Source of the DNA: JBBSEX01 sp038239345
GTDB lineage: Bacteria; Acidobacteriota; Terriglobia; Bryobacterales; Bryobacteraceae
Assembly: GCA_038239345.1 (NCBI GenBank)
Contig: JBBSEX010000004.1
Location: 248,001 to 312,000, forward strand
DNA length: 64,000 nt
Direction of reading: 5' to 3'
Part shown: positions 8,523 through 16,885 of the stretch, one piece after another
Layout: each line of letters starts with the position of its first letter
Numbering within the stretch: the stretch's first letter is position 1
Made by a program: the position numbers and the translations under genes
Notes under the pieces: generated by a model
Database searches by the model: none
What the model saw: the letters and a program-made list of their open reading frames with translations, nothing else
Told to the model about the DNA's origin: nothing

Positions 8523-9915
8523 AACTTCCTTTCCCGCTTTCGTTCACGGCAGACAAATCGACGATGAAGCTGGAACCCGTGGCTTCCGGTTCATAACGCA
8601 AATCTCCGCGAAAGGTGCGCATGAACTCCCGCGATAAATACAAGCCGAGTCCTGTCGCCTGTGCTTGCTCTTGAAACGGCCGGAATAGTCGATCGGGATG
8701 AGCCACCCCACAGCCCGTATCGCGCACCTGCACCAGCACGCGGTTCTTTTCGGTTCGGGCAATCACGGTCAGCTCCTTACTAACCTCGCCGCTCATCGCC
8801 CGTTCACTATTCTTCGTAAGATTTAAGAAGACTTGCATTAAGCTTTGGCGATCCGCCCAGACCGCTGGAAGGCCCGGCTCAATGAACCATTTCACAGTGA
8901 TTCCTTCTTCGTGTAAGGATCGCTCGATGATGATGCGGAGTTCCTCCAACACCAATTGCAGATCCGTTTCCGCCGCCTGATTGGAATTCTGGGCCAGTTC
9001 CATCGACGCGATCTTCTCCAGTGCGCGGATCAACGTTCCTAATGCTTCGAAGTCGGCATTCTGGGCGAGCTCCGGATCGCGTGCCAGATTCTGATGCACC
9101 ATCGCGATCGCGCCGCAGACGTTGCGAATTTCATGCGATACCGCGCCCACCAGAATTCGCGATCCTACCAGCAATTGATGCAGACTTAATTCTTCGCGGC
9201 TGCGTAATTCTTCCGACGTGTCCACTACCATCGCCGCCAGGCGCGAGCCGGCCGTCGTGCGGTATGTGGAGAACCAAATGTCGGCCAGAAATACTTCGCC
9301 ATCCTCACGTAATCCGCGGCACTGCATTACCGTTCGAAACGATTGCCCATTCTGATCGGGCGCCGGCACATTCATTAGCGCGGGAAAATACTTGCGAATC
9401 GACTGGCCTCGGAGACCGTCAGGCGGAAGCCCCAGCAGGCGGTTCACCGCCCCATTGGCTAACAACACGCAGCCCTCGGAAGTAGCCGTGAAGATGGCCG
9501 CCGGACTGCTTTCCACCAGTATCTTTAACTGCTCTTCGGCCTCGCGCCGCGCGGTGATCTCGGCTTCCATCTCCTCCAGATGGCGCGCTGCCAGTTGCCG
9601 GCTGCGAGTGACTTCATACACGAATAGACCCATGCAAAAGAACGCCGCGAAAATCAGGATATCGCGGGGAACGCCCGATTGCGGAAACCATACGTAGCTA
9701 TCGAAACTCTCCGTCAGATACGTGCATAATCCGGCCACCAGCGCGATCTGCCAGCGCCTGAGCGACGCCCCGGCGAGCAGCATCGGAAACAGATAGAGGA
9801 ATCCCAGGGGGATGTTTACTTCCACGCGCCAATCGACGGCCGCGATCACGCCGATCATCAAGAGAGCTTTTAAGAGCCCGTACCTGCGGCTCCCGCGAAG
9901 CAGCAATAACAACAT
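8437..9915 (-). CDS. Membrane PAS sensor histidine kinase
   Basis: Several hydrophobic segments occupy residues 15-100 and form a membrane sensor region. A short coiled linker follows (QLAARHLEEMEAEITARREA), then a PAS domain at about 130-235. The phospho-acceptor helix contains H261 (SHEIRN), and the ATPase domain has an N box (NLTKNSERA), G1 (DTGCGV) and G2 (GLGLYLS). After the catalytic domain ends around VDLSAVNESG, a tail of about 30 residues rich in Gly, Ser, Arg and Pro is encoded only by the overlap with the response regulator. The sensed signal is not evident from the sequence. Confidence 0.92.
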   Translation of the reverse strand: MLLLLLRGSRRYGLLKALLMIGVIAAVDWRVEVNIPLGFLYLFPMLLAGASLRRWQIALVAGLCTYLTESFDSYVWFPQSGVPRDILIFAAFFCMGLFVYEVTRSRQLAARHLEEMEAEITARREAEEQLKILVESSPAAIFTATSEGCVLLANGAVNRLLGLPPDGLRGQSIRKYFPALMNVPAPDQNGQSFRTVMQCRGLREDGEVFLADIWFSTYRTTAGSRLAAMVVDTSEELRSREELSLHQLLVGSRILVGAVSHEIRNVCGAIAMVHQNLARDPELAQNADFEALGTLIRALEKIASMELAQNSNQAAETDLQLVLEELRIIIERSLHEEGITVKWFIEPGLPAVWADRQSLMQVFLNLTKNSERAMSGEVSKELTVIARTEKNRVLVQVRDTGCGVAHPDRLFRPFQEQAQATGLGLYLSREFMRTFRGDLRYEPEATGSSFIVDLSAVNESGKGSYGPGNSDFASGRSQPVSRESEPAAPSRT

Positions 9916-9969
9916 GGGACTGTCTTCAGTTTAGGGCAACCGTCGACGGCCTAGCGAATAACATGGAGT

Positions 9970-10518
9970 ATGCTCTCGCTGCCTCCGTCCACGGCTCTAA
10001 TGCTGATCGACCTGCAAAACGCCATCGACCATCCGAGTTGGGGCATTCGAAATAATCCGCAAGCGGAAAGCGTGATCGCTCGCCTGTTGGCCCGATGGCG
10101 TGAGCTGGCAATGCCGATTCAGCACGTGAAGCACGATTCTGTCGAGCCGAATTCCACGTATCGTCCGGGGCAGTCCGGAAACGACTTTAAACCTGTTGCC
10201 ATGCCTCTGCCAGGTGAGCCCATCTGTGCCAAACATACCGGGAGTGCGTTTGTCCAAACCGATCTTGAATCCCAGCTGAGGGCCGCGGGCATCGTCACAC
10301 TTGTGATAGTGGGGGTGATCACCAACAATTCCGTGGAGACGACGGTGCGCCATGCCGGGTGTCTCGGCTTCGCGGTTTATGTGGTGGAGGACGGTTGCTT
10401 TACATTCGGGAAAGCGAGCTGGCCAGCGGCCGAAGTGCATGCGATGTCGCTGGCGAACTTGGACGGAGAATACTGCCAAGTGGTGAAGGCGGAGGCGATC
10501 TTCAGAGCCTTCAACTAG
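9970..10518 (+). CDS. Isochorismatase-fold hydrolase with Ser at the nucleophile position
   Basis: The 182-aa protein has the fold's conserved elements: D14 in ALMLIDLQNA, K88 in CAKHTGSAF and the strand-loop GVITNNSVETTVRHAG. In cysteine hydrolases the last motif carries the catalytic Cys; here it is S121, encoded by TCC. Asp and Lys of the triad are kept. Members may hydrolyse amides or isochorismate-like substrates, and some family members lack the Cys, so the substrate and even the chemistry are open. The gene is isolated and convergent with 10515-10964, overlapping it by 4 bp. Confidence 0.85.
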   Translation: MLSLPPSTALMLIDLQNAIDHPSWGIRNNPQAESVIARLLARWRELAMPIQHVKHDSVEPNSTYRPGQSGNDFKPVAMPLPGEPICAKHTGSAFVQTDLESQLRAAGIVTLVIVGVITNNSVETTVRHAGCLGFAVYVVEDGCFTFGKASWPAAEVHAMSLANLDGEYCQVVKAEAIFRAFN

Positions 10519-10964
10519 GCCCGGGCTGGTGAACCGGTATGCTCGCCCATGGCGTTTGCCAGATGGCCGACAATGCGCGACATCTCATGCAGCGCCGGAC
10601 GGGAATGATTGGTAAAGAATCGGCGGCTTATCGAATACCACAAGTCCATGATCCGGTAATTTAACTTCAGCATCTTCCGTTCGAACGTACGGCTGCCCAC
10701 CTCGCGCTCGGTGGTGTGATGCAACAAATAGGTCACCAAAACGTAATCGTTGCGCAGCGAATCGCGCAACGTATCCAACCCCTCATCCGCCGGATTTTCT
10801 TCTAAAGCCGTTTGCACCCGTAGGTAATTCAAGCGGTTCACCTGCGCTACCTGATTCGAATAATCGCGAGATGTCCGGGCACTGAGGATTAGCGCGCAAG
10901 TATAGCGGAACCATACGATAAACAACAGAATAGTCAACCCGAATATTGAAAAAGGTACGAACAT
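10515..10964 (-). CDS. Hypothetical membrane-anchored protein (149 aa)
   Basis: I do not recognise a family. The N-terminus is one strong membrane segment (FGLTILLFIVWFRYTCALIL), followed by about 120 residues that look helical and charged, so an anchored protein with one soluble domain is likely. It lies 93 bp downstream of the CYTH gene on the same strand and overlaps the convergent hydrolase by 4 bp. It could be the last gene of the 531/855/CYTH block, but the larger gap argues for only loose association. Confidence 0.65.
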   Translation of the reverse strand: MFVPFSIFGLTILLFIVWFRYTCALILSARTSRDYSNQVAQVNRLNYLRVQTALEENPADEGLDTLRDSLRNDYVLVTYLLHHTTEREVGSRTFERKMLKLNYRIMDLWYSISRRFFTNHSRPALHEMSRIVGHLANAMGEHTGSPARA

Positions 10965-11056
10965 CTTGGTGCGACTAGTACTCTACTCCGGAAAGTACTG
11001 CCATCCTAGCTATTAGCGTACCAAGTTAAACCGTGGCCGAACATCGGCAAATATAC

Positions 11057-11620
11057 TCAGTTGTCCCAAGTCATATCGCGTAGTTCCAGGTTCCGTTCGT
11101 GGCGATATCTAAGAAAAAGCGCCCCATAGCTCTCTGTAATGTAATCGCCGGGCGCAAAACCAATGCGGGGGGCCGTGTCGTCGATCCAATCGCTAGTACC
11201 CTCTAATTCCAGGAAAGTTCCGATGGGGGTTTCGTCCAGCGTGGCGATACCGGGCTCGCCCGGTTTATGAAATTCGGTGCGATATTTTTCGTAACGGAAG
11301 ATCTGCGCAAAGCCCAGCCGGTTGAGAATTTTTTGGGTATTTTCAAAATCCAGAACGGTGGTTTCCAACTCTTCGCGCGATTTGTGCCGCCCGGTTGTAG
11401 CCAGTCCTTTATAGGTCAGCGTGTACAGGCTGCCCGCCTGCCGCAAGCGGAGGAGTTCGCCACGGGACCGCAATTCTTGTTCCGTTGTATCGAAAACGAT
11501 GTTCGCTTCAAACACGCGCTCATGGAGGATTTGAAAGCCCGCCAGCAGCAGCAATTCTTTACCGGCGGCGGCACTCGCGACGCGCAGCTTGATTTCAGTT
11601 TCAGTTCCAGCGTGGGACAC
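11057..11620 (-). CDS. CYTH-domain (class IV adenylate cyclase / triphosphatase-like) protein
   Basis: The GTG at 11620 lies 5 bases after the stop of the 855-aa gene and behind AGGGGG; an open frame to 11683 would overlap that gene. The 187-aa product begins with the family signature ExExK (E7, E9, K11 in TETEIKLRV). It keeps the tunnel-lining basic and acidic residues (LRLRQ, LTYKG, FRYEKYRTEF, FLELEGTSDW). CYTH proteins use metal to act on triphosphates: CyaB-type cyclases, thiamine triphosphatase and tripolyphosphatase all share this barrel. The active-site residues look complete. Which substrate it uses cannot be read from sequence. Confidence 0.85.
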   Translation of the reverse strand: MSHAGTETEIKLRVASAAAGKELLLLAGFQILHERVFEANIVFDTTEQELRSRGELLRLRQAGSLYTLTYKGLATTGRHKSREELETTVLDFENTQKILNRLGFAQIFRYEKYRTEFHKPGEPGIATLDETPIGTFLELEGTSDWIDDTAPRIGFAPGDYITESYGALFLRYRHERNLELRDMTWDN

Positions 11621-11625
11621 GCCCC

Positions 11626-14193
11626 CTATTGTATTCGCCGGCACAGATCGAGGAAAGCGCTTCCATCGAGTTTCGCGGGCCACGCCGCGGCGTTAGCAAT
11701 CACCAGATCCTCATACGCCGGGGCGCCGGTCCGATTCGGCAAGCTCGACAGCGGCCGAACCGGCAAAATCGCCGTTAACGCGTCCACCCATTGCTCGCGA
11801 TCGGCGGCGCGGGAAGCCTGCAACGAATCCTGAAAAGCTTTGTTGCGCCGTTGGAAGAATCCCCGTTCCAACCATTGCCGCGCCGTGGGGGATTCATCGA
11901 GGCTTTTAAGATTCACCGCAAGCGACGTCAAGGCCCGGGCGAGGTAGTGGATCTGCCGTGGCCGGGGATGATCTAGTTGCTCGACGCGCCGCTTGTACTC
12001 AGCCTGATCGTTGTGAAACCAGTCGAGCAGTTTGCCGTAGTCCTGCAGAGTAACTCCGCGAGCGGAACGGATGGGCAAGGTGATGCCCCGCGACCGGCGA
12101 GCCAGTACTTCCGCGGTTAAGGGATAAACGTCCGCCGAGCTGAAGGCGAAAAAACGGGTGCCATCGGCCGTTAGTCCGATACCGAAGTCCTTCCGAAGGC
12201 GCTCAGCCAGACCGGGGTTGGCGGCGGAAACTACGCGAGTGGCGACGTCTATCGAAATCGATTTCGGCGTAGCGCAAAGCGCTGGCAGAAGTTCGAACAA
12301 GACGCCTTCGAGCACGTCCGCCAGCATTCGCCGATAGAGATTGTCAATGCCGTCGTCGCGCAAAAGCTCGGAGGCGGCCCCCGCCTTTTGGATGCGAACC
12401 GAATCTTCGAGCAAAACGAAGCCACTGCCCTTAAGTCCCCAGCGCTCAACCAGTTCCTGAACTTGGGTGATCTGCGATTCAGCGTCGACTTGCAGATATT
12501 CGGCCGGCGGCGGATCGGTGAAAGCCAATGGTGCGTGCCCTTCGCCCAATCCCCATGCCGGACGCGATTTCCAGGCATGGTCAAAACGCGTAACGGCGGC
12601 ACTATCGGGAAAAATTAAAACGAACCCACCGACCGCCAGCTTATGCGGATGATTACACTCATCGATAAAAATCTGAACCACTGGCGATTGGCTTCGTTCC
12701 ATTCGGCGAACGGGAAGTGCGCGTTCCCGGCTGCGGGTAATCAAGTCCAGACAATGGGCCCGCCCGCGAGCCAGAAATAAAGCAGCGCCCATAGCGTCGC
12801 GAAATCGCCGCGCTGTATCCGCTATCGCCTGGCCGAAGAAACGTGGCTTATCGAAGTTGACGATGATGTTGGCATGGGGGCGAAGCGCTTCCACTATCTC
12901 GCGGCGTCCGGTTGAGGAGAACAAGATAATCGGCAACCAGGGATGGGCCGCTGCCAGAAGACGCGGCAGCAGCGTCAGCGCCAGATAATATCCCGGGCTT
13001 TCCATTTGCGATGTCATCACCGCCATTTCCATGGCCGCGAAATCCGGCAGGTGGCGGGCAAAGGGCAGCAGGCGGGTCAGGAAATCGAATTCCGCTTCCA
13101 CACCTCGCGGCGTGAACAAACGCAGGTCTAGAAAGAGGACATCGCGCTCCTGGCAATCGGGCAGATAAACCGTAGGGCCGATTCCAATGGCCTTTTCCGC
13201 TTCGATTTCCACCTTCAGTTCATTGGGTTTCAGCTGCAAAGCGGCGGTCAGGAATTCAGACCAGCCAGCCTCGGCCAGATCATCCAACAGAAGGAAGCGA
13301 TTCACATACGGCGTCCATTCCGCACGAGTGCACCAGGGTAGCGGCTCGATGGCGCCTGCCTCGGGAACTAAGTGAAGCAGGCGTAGCAGCTTGTCCAGCG
13401 GAGTGGCTGCGCCTGCGCCCAAGAGCACCCGAGGACCTGCCAGATTGGATATCGCATGACGATCCGCCGGACTCGCCGGGCTCATCAACTGGTCGGCCCA
13501 CAATCGCCGTAGCGCCTCCGGACTTACGCGGCTTTCGGGAGGTTGATTCAATTCTTCCGATATCCTGACTTCATTCCGCGAGACCATCAGCACCCAGGGA
13601 AGCAGCGACAGCAACCACTCCGACTCGGAGGCGATTGGGGGCTCAATCAGGAAAACCCAACGGGGCGCTGCGCCTAATGCCAGAGCCACCACCCAATCGA
13701 AGGGACCCGGCCGCCGTATGGAACCCGCGCAATCCACCCACAGAGCCGTGCCTTCGAGTGAATCGAACTCCCAGAGCCGAAGAAAGTCTTCGCTGTAAGA
13801 TAAAACTCCAGCGATGGCCCGCGGTTCCAGCAGTTCCCATACAGGATTTTCTAAGAACCGCCGTACACATTCGCCAAATTCCCGGTCGACTCCTTCGCGG
13901 CGCGGCGCAACCGGGGCGCGGCGAAAATAGAATGGGGAGTCGGCGGGCGGATTTTCAAACCCGTTGCCGGAAACGACAATCACACGCAACCCAAGTAGAC
14001 TGGCTTCGTTCTGCAATTTTGGGGTGAAAGCAAGCGTTTCGCGGCCATGTACGATCAACACATCTCCAGCTTGGCGCGACGGCAATTCACTCCATTTTGC
14101 AGCTAGCCAGACGGCATGCGGATGAAATATGGCAGCCCAATCGCGACCATCGGAGCCGAGCAAGGGGTCGAGTATCAGCACCCGCGGTGTCAC
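11626..14193 (-). CDS. Unassigned 855-aa protein with receiver-like and DUF3800-like segments
   Basis: I do not recognise the whole protein. The N-terminus (1-95) reads like a receiver or Rossmann fold: VLILDP, DVLIVHG, VIVVSGNG. Around 340-450 a second receiver-like segment has D356 in VLFLDLRL, S426/S427 in IILFSSTG and K449 in NFDKP, the Asp/Ser/Lys order of response regulators but with about 40 extra residues between Asp and Ser. From about 505 it resembles DUF3800, an RNase H-fold family: D511 in QIFIDECNH, D649 in SISIDVATR and D688 in SSADVYPLTAEVLARR. The GTG start overlaps the upstream stop (GTGA), so it is coupled to the 531-aa gene. Domain calls are inference from motifs and spacing. 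Confidence 0.8.
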   Translation of the reverse strand: MTPRVLILDPLLGSDGRDWAAIFHPHAVWLAAKWSELPSRQAGDVLIVHGRETLAFTPKLQNEASLLGLRVIVVSGNGFENPPADSPFYFRRAPVAPRREGVDREFGECVRRFLENPVWELLEPRAIAGVLSYSEDFLRLWEFDSLEGTALWVDCAGSIRRPGPFDWVVALALGAAPRWVFLIEPPIASESEWLLSLLPWVLMVSRNEVRISEELNQPPESRVSPEALRRLWADQLMSPASPADRHAISNLAGPRVLLGAGAATPLDKLLRLLHLVPEAGAIEPLPWCTRAEWTPYVNRFLLLDDLAEAGWSEFLTAALQLKPNELKVEIEAEKAIGIGPTVYLPDCQERDVLFLDLRLFTPRGVEAEFDFLTRLLPFARHLPDFAAMEMAVMTSQMESPGYYLALTLLPRLLAAAHPWLPIILFSSTGRREIVEALRPHANIIVNFDKPRFFGQAIADTARRFRDAMGAALFLARGRAHCLDLITRSRERALPVRRMERSQSPVVQIFIDECNHPHKLAVGGFVLIFPDSAAVTRFDHAWKSRPAWGLGEGHAPLAFTDPPPAEYLQVDAESQITQVQELVERWGLKGSGFVLLEDSVRIQKAGAASELLRDDGIDNLYRRMLADVLEGVLFELLPALCATPKSISIDVATRVVSAANPGLAERLRKDFGIGLTADGTRFFAFSSADVYPLTAEVLARRSRGITLPIRSARGVTLQDYGKLLDWFHNDQAEYKRRVEQLDHPRPRQIHYLARALTSLAVNLKSLDESPTARQWLERGFFQRRNKAFQDSLQASRAADREQWVDALTAILPVRPLSSLPNRTGAPAYEDLVIANAAAWPAKLDGSAFLDLCRRIQ

Positions 14194-15785
14194 TGAATCT
14201 CACCGCTGGTAAAAACGATTTCCGCACTACCGGCCCATTGGCCGCCGTGCGCTTCCAGACGGGTAATCGCTACCGATTGCGCATGGCGCCGAAAGAACGT
14301 GAATGCCCGGCGAAGGGCGTGCGGCTTACCATCGGCAGGAGCATCGCCGTAAAGAAGCGCGGCCGTCCATTTGTCGGGTTCGCGAACGGAGAAATCGCAG
14401 CGAATCGTTATCGCCCCGCTTTGAAATCGCAGGGCCAGATCGCGCAACCCGGCGCTGCGCTGCAGATCATGAAAGCGGCGCAACATCTCCAATGACCATT
14501 GCGGCATATCGACATCTTCAGCGCACAGGAAGGATCGTATTCCGGCTGGAAAGGACTCCGGGTCGCGGCCCACGGCCCAGGCGAGCATCGCGGGATGCAC
14601 ATAGCGTTTTCGCAAACACCATAACAAGTGCAACGCTGTGGAAGATTCCGGGGGCGGAGCGCTACTGGGCAGCGGGAACGCGGCCGGCCCCCCGAACGGC
14701 TGCAAGATAGAGACCATGCCAGCCGATACCAACCGCCGGACTTCTTCGTACATCGCCGGCAGTTTGTACGGCCAGTCGGTTCGTTCGTAAACATCGTGCA
14801 AGCGCTGGCGTGGATCCATCATGGTATCGGCGGCGGACGCCACGGCATCCCAGGCGATTCGCGCCGCCCCTTCCGGGTTCAGCGATCGCAATTGCTCCCC
14901 GAGTGGCCTTTCCAACTGGGCCAAGCGCGCTTGCACCTGGCCGGCGATGGCTACATTTGCTGCGTCGAAAGAACCGAAGGCGTAGTCTCGATGAACGGAG
15001 CCATTCGGCAGAAGCGGTACTTCCGCGCCGGGGTGAAAACCGACGAAGACCGGAGGAGCTTCCGGACCGTCATCCCTCGTCCAGAGATGCATCGGCTGAT
15101 CGGTAACCAATGTAAGAGCGGCCCGCAGACGATGCCATGGAGATAGGCCTTCTCCAGCGAAATATTGTCCGGAAGTGGCCGGCGCTTGCATGGCAAGGTA
15201 GGCGTTCCAAGTCAGAGGATTGACGATATTCCTGGAGACAGAGCGTTCAAAAGCCCGCAATTCAGCGGTTAGTTGGAAGAAGGGCTCGTCGGCGATGGTG
15301 TCGCAAAATCGATCGAGAATTTCTTCCAGACTCAGCGAGGGATTCCAGCTCACAGGAGTCGCCGCAATATCCGACCAGAGGTCGACAATCTGGAATGCAC
15401 CCTCGGCCGCCGCTTCAATGCGCATGTCATTCCACAGGCTATATTGCTCCGTCTTCGGCCAGCTGATTACCAGCAACATGGAATCGCGAGCGTTCCACAC
15501 AGTCTGGTGAACGGGCGGCTCAAAATGCATTACTTCCAACCGACCGCGCGCCGCCAAAGTCGCGAGACTAACCGAGTGATCGAAGATCATGGAATCGGAG
15601 ACGGGACTACCAGGAGTGAAGGGCAAAAGATGGAGATTCTTGACGGGGAGTGGCTGGCCGTCTTTCAAAGCGGCGAGAGGAAAGTAGGGTCCCAGCGGAT
15701 GACGCCGAAGAATGTAGGCGAGGCCCGCCCGGGGACAAAGGGGCTTGAGAAAAAAGTGCAGTAGAGAAGTAAATTTCTGATTCAT
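14190..15785 (-). CDS. Unassigned 531-aa protein, first gene of the 531/855 operon
   Basis: No family is recognised. The protein looks soluble, without signal peptide or membrane segments, and is rich in Trp, Pro and Ala. Notable stretches are LLVISWPKTEQYSLWNDMR, a central helical part (VQARLAQLERPLGEQLRSL) and a C-terminal part that reads like strands (AITRLEAHGGQWAGSAEIVF). The next gene starts inside its stop codon, so the two products are probably made in step and may form a complex. There is no clear ribosome site at the ATG at 15785, but a cluster of TGCAGTA repeats surrounds it. Base composition does not obviously differ from the neighbours by eye. Confidence 0.78.
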   Translation of the reverse strand: MNQKFTSLLHFFLKPLCPRAGLAYILRRHPLGPYFPLAALKDGQPLPVKNLHLLPFTPGSPVSDSMIFDHSVSLATLAARGRLEVMHFEPPVHQTVWNARDSMLLVISWPKTEQYSLWNDMRIEAAAEGAFQIVDLWSDIAATPVSWNPSLSLEEILDRFCDTIADEPFFQLTAELRAFERSVSRNIVNPLTWNAYLAMQAPATSGQYFAGEGLSPWHRLRAALTLVTDQPMHLWTRDDGPEAPPVFVGFHPGAEVPLLPNGSVHRDYAFGSFDAANVAIAGQVQARLAQLERPLGEQLRSLNPEGAARIAWDAVASAADTMMDPRQRLHDVYERTDWPYKLPAMYEEVRRLVSAGMVSILQPFGGPAAFPLPSSAPPPESSTALHLLWCLRKRYVHPAMLAWAVGRDPESFPAGIRSFLCAEDVDMPQWSLEMLRRFHDLQRSAGLRDLALRFQSGAITIRCDFSVREPDKWTAALLYGDAPADGKPHALRRAFTFFRRHAQSVAITRLEAHGGQWAGSAEIVFTSGEIQ

Positions 15786-15801
15786 CTACTGCACTGCAGT
15801 A
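15756..15801. repeat. TGCAGTA inverted-repeat cluster at the start of the 531-aa gene
   Basis: Three copies of the same element surround the start codon. GTGCAGTAG at 15756-15764 is the exact inverse of CTACTGCAC at 15786-15794. The second overlaps a perfect 15-bp palindrome (TACTGCA, C, TGCAGTA) at 15787-15801. The first copy lies inside the coding region and the palindrome directly upstream of the ATG, a layout that fits an operator or a translational control hairpin for the operon. Confidence 0.5.
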
Positions 15802-15853
15802 TGGCACAGCACCGTGAAGGCTCCCCTACAGAACCAACGCGGATTTTCAAATC

Positions 15854-16105
15854 TTATGCGCGCCTGACGATCGCGTGATAGATGACCAGGAAAATTACCG
15901 CTCCAACAACCGCTACCAAAAGGCTGTAGACGTTAAGGCCGGTGACGCCCGAGGCACCAAACGCACTGAATAGCCAGCCCCCGACGACGGCGCCGACGAT
16001 ACCCAGAATGATGTCCATGAGGAATCCTTCCCCTGTCTTGTTAACGAGTTTGCTGCCGATAAAACCGGCGATCAAACCTAAAATGATCCATGCTAGAAAT
16101 CCCAT
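15854..16105 (-). CDS. GlsB/YeaQ/YmgE-type stress membrane protein
   Basis: The 83-aa protein begins MGFLAWIILGLIAGFIGSKL and has three hydrophobic segments with the Gly-rich IILGIVGAVVGGWLFSAFG pattern of the transglycosylase-associated (GlsB/YeaQ/YmgE) family. These are small inner-membrane proteins linked to general or envelope stress; their biochemical role is unknown. AAGGGGG lies just upstream of the ATG. The gene follows the glycine-zipper stress protein by 25 bp on the same strand, so the two are probably co-expressed. Confidence 0.9.
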   Translation of the reverse strand: MGFLAWIILGLIAGFIGSKLVNKTGEGFLMDIILGIVGAVVGGWLFSAFGASGVTGLNVYSLLVAVVGAVIFLVIYHAIVRRA

Positions 16106-16130
16106 ATTTCCCCCTTGTAATTGGAACTAA

Positions 16131-16694
16131 CTAAACTGTTGTGGAACGAGGCAGCGGTTTATCGGTTTTAGCGAAATCAGCCGAGGCTTCTCCCGCGGAT
16201 GCGATATCTTCGGCACCCGTATTCTTGAGCATTTCCTTGGCCCGTTTTTCCCAGTCTGAACTATCGCAGTGCACTGAGAGCAGGATTCCACCGCTCCGAA
16301 TCCGGCCCTCATACCGCTTGGCTTCATATTCGGGAATCCCCATTCCGACTAGGGCTCCGATAAGCGATCCGACCGCGCCACCCACGCCGACGCCGGCAAG
16401 CAACCCCATGATTGGGCCAGCTGCAATGAACGGTCCGATGCCCGGAATCGCCAATGCCCCGATACCGGCCAACCAGCCAAGCGCTCCACCGATCACGAGC
16501 CCAGATCCGCCACCGGCAACCGCGCCCTCAGGGGCTTTGGTGTTCTTCTCGTGAGCAAAATCCTTTGTGCCCTGATTTTCAGGAAACAAGACAGAAATAT
16601 CGGTGTTGCGGAACCCGGCTTGGCGAAGAGCGTCTACTGCTTCTTCGACGTGAAACCGGTCGCGGTAAATGCCAAAAACGGCGACGTTGGACAT
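16131..16694 (-). CDS. General stress protein with N-terminal 17M-like domain and glycine zipper
   Basis: The 187-aa protein starts with a small alpha/beta domain (VAVFGIYRDRFHVEEAVDAL, then GFRNTDISVLFPE) like the general stress protein 17M and low-temperature-induced families. The middle (about 60-120) is a Gly/Ala-rich glycine zipper that may insert into membrane (GLVIGGALGWLAGIGALAIP). A second small domain follows (YEGRIRSGGILLSVHC). GGAGG lies eight bases upstream of the ATG. Co-location with the GlsB-like gene supports a stress role. It is divergent from the NtrC-type regulator. Confidence 0.8.
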   Translation of the reverse strand: MSNVAVFGIYRDRFHVEEAVDALRQAGFRNTDISVLFPENQGTKDFAHEKNTKAPEGAVAGGGSGLVIGGALGWLAGIGALAIPGIGPFIAAGPIMGLLAGVGVGGAVGSLIGALVGMGIPEYEAKRYEGRIRSGGILLSVHCDSSDWEKRAKEMLKNTGAEDIASAGEASADFAKTDKPLPRSTTV

Positions 16695-16885
16695 GTGCCA
16701 GCCTCCCTACTTCCCGGCTCTCTATAGCAAGCGACGCGCCACTCCTAAACTGTTGCAATCAGTAAGCCATCCAGTCGAACGAAGGAAACCGCGATCCATG
16801 CATATTCTGCAATGAGGGTATTCCTTACTAAGGCCTTGGTGTCGATAGACGGGAGTTTCCATTTGCGTTTCGCTACAATACCTGC

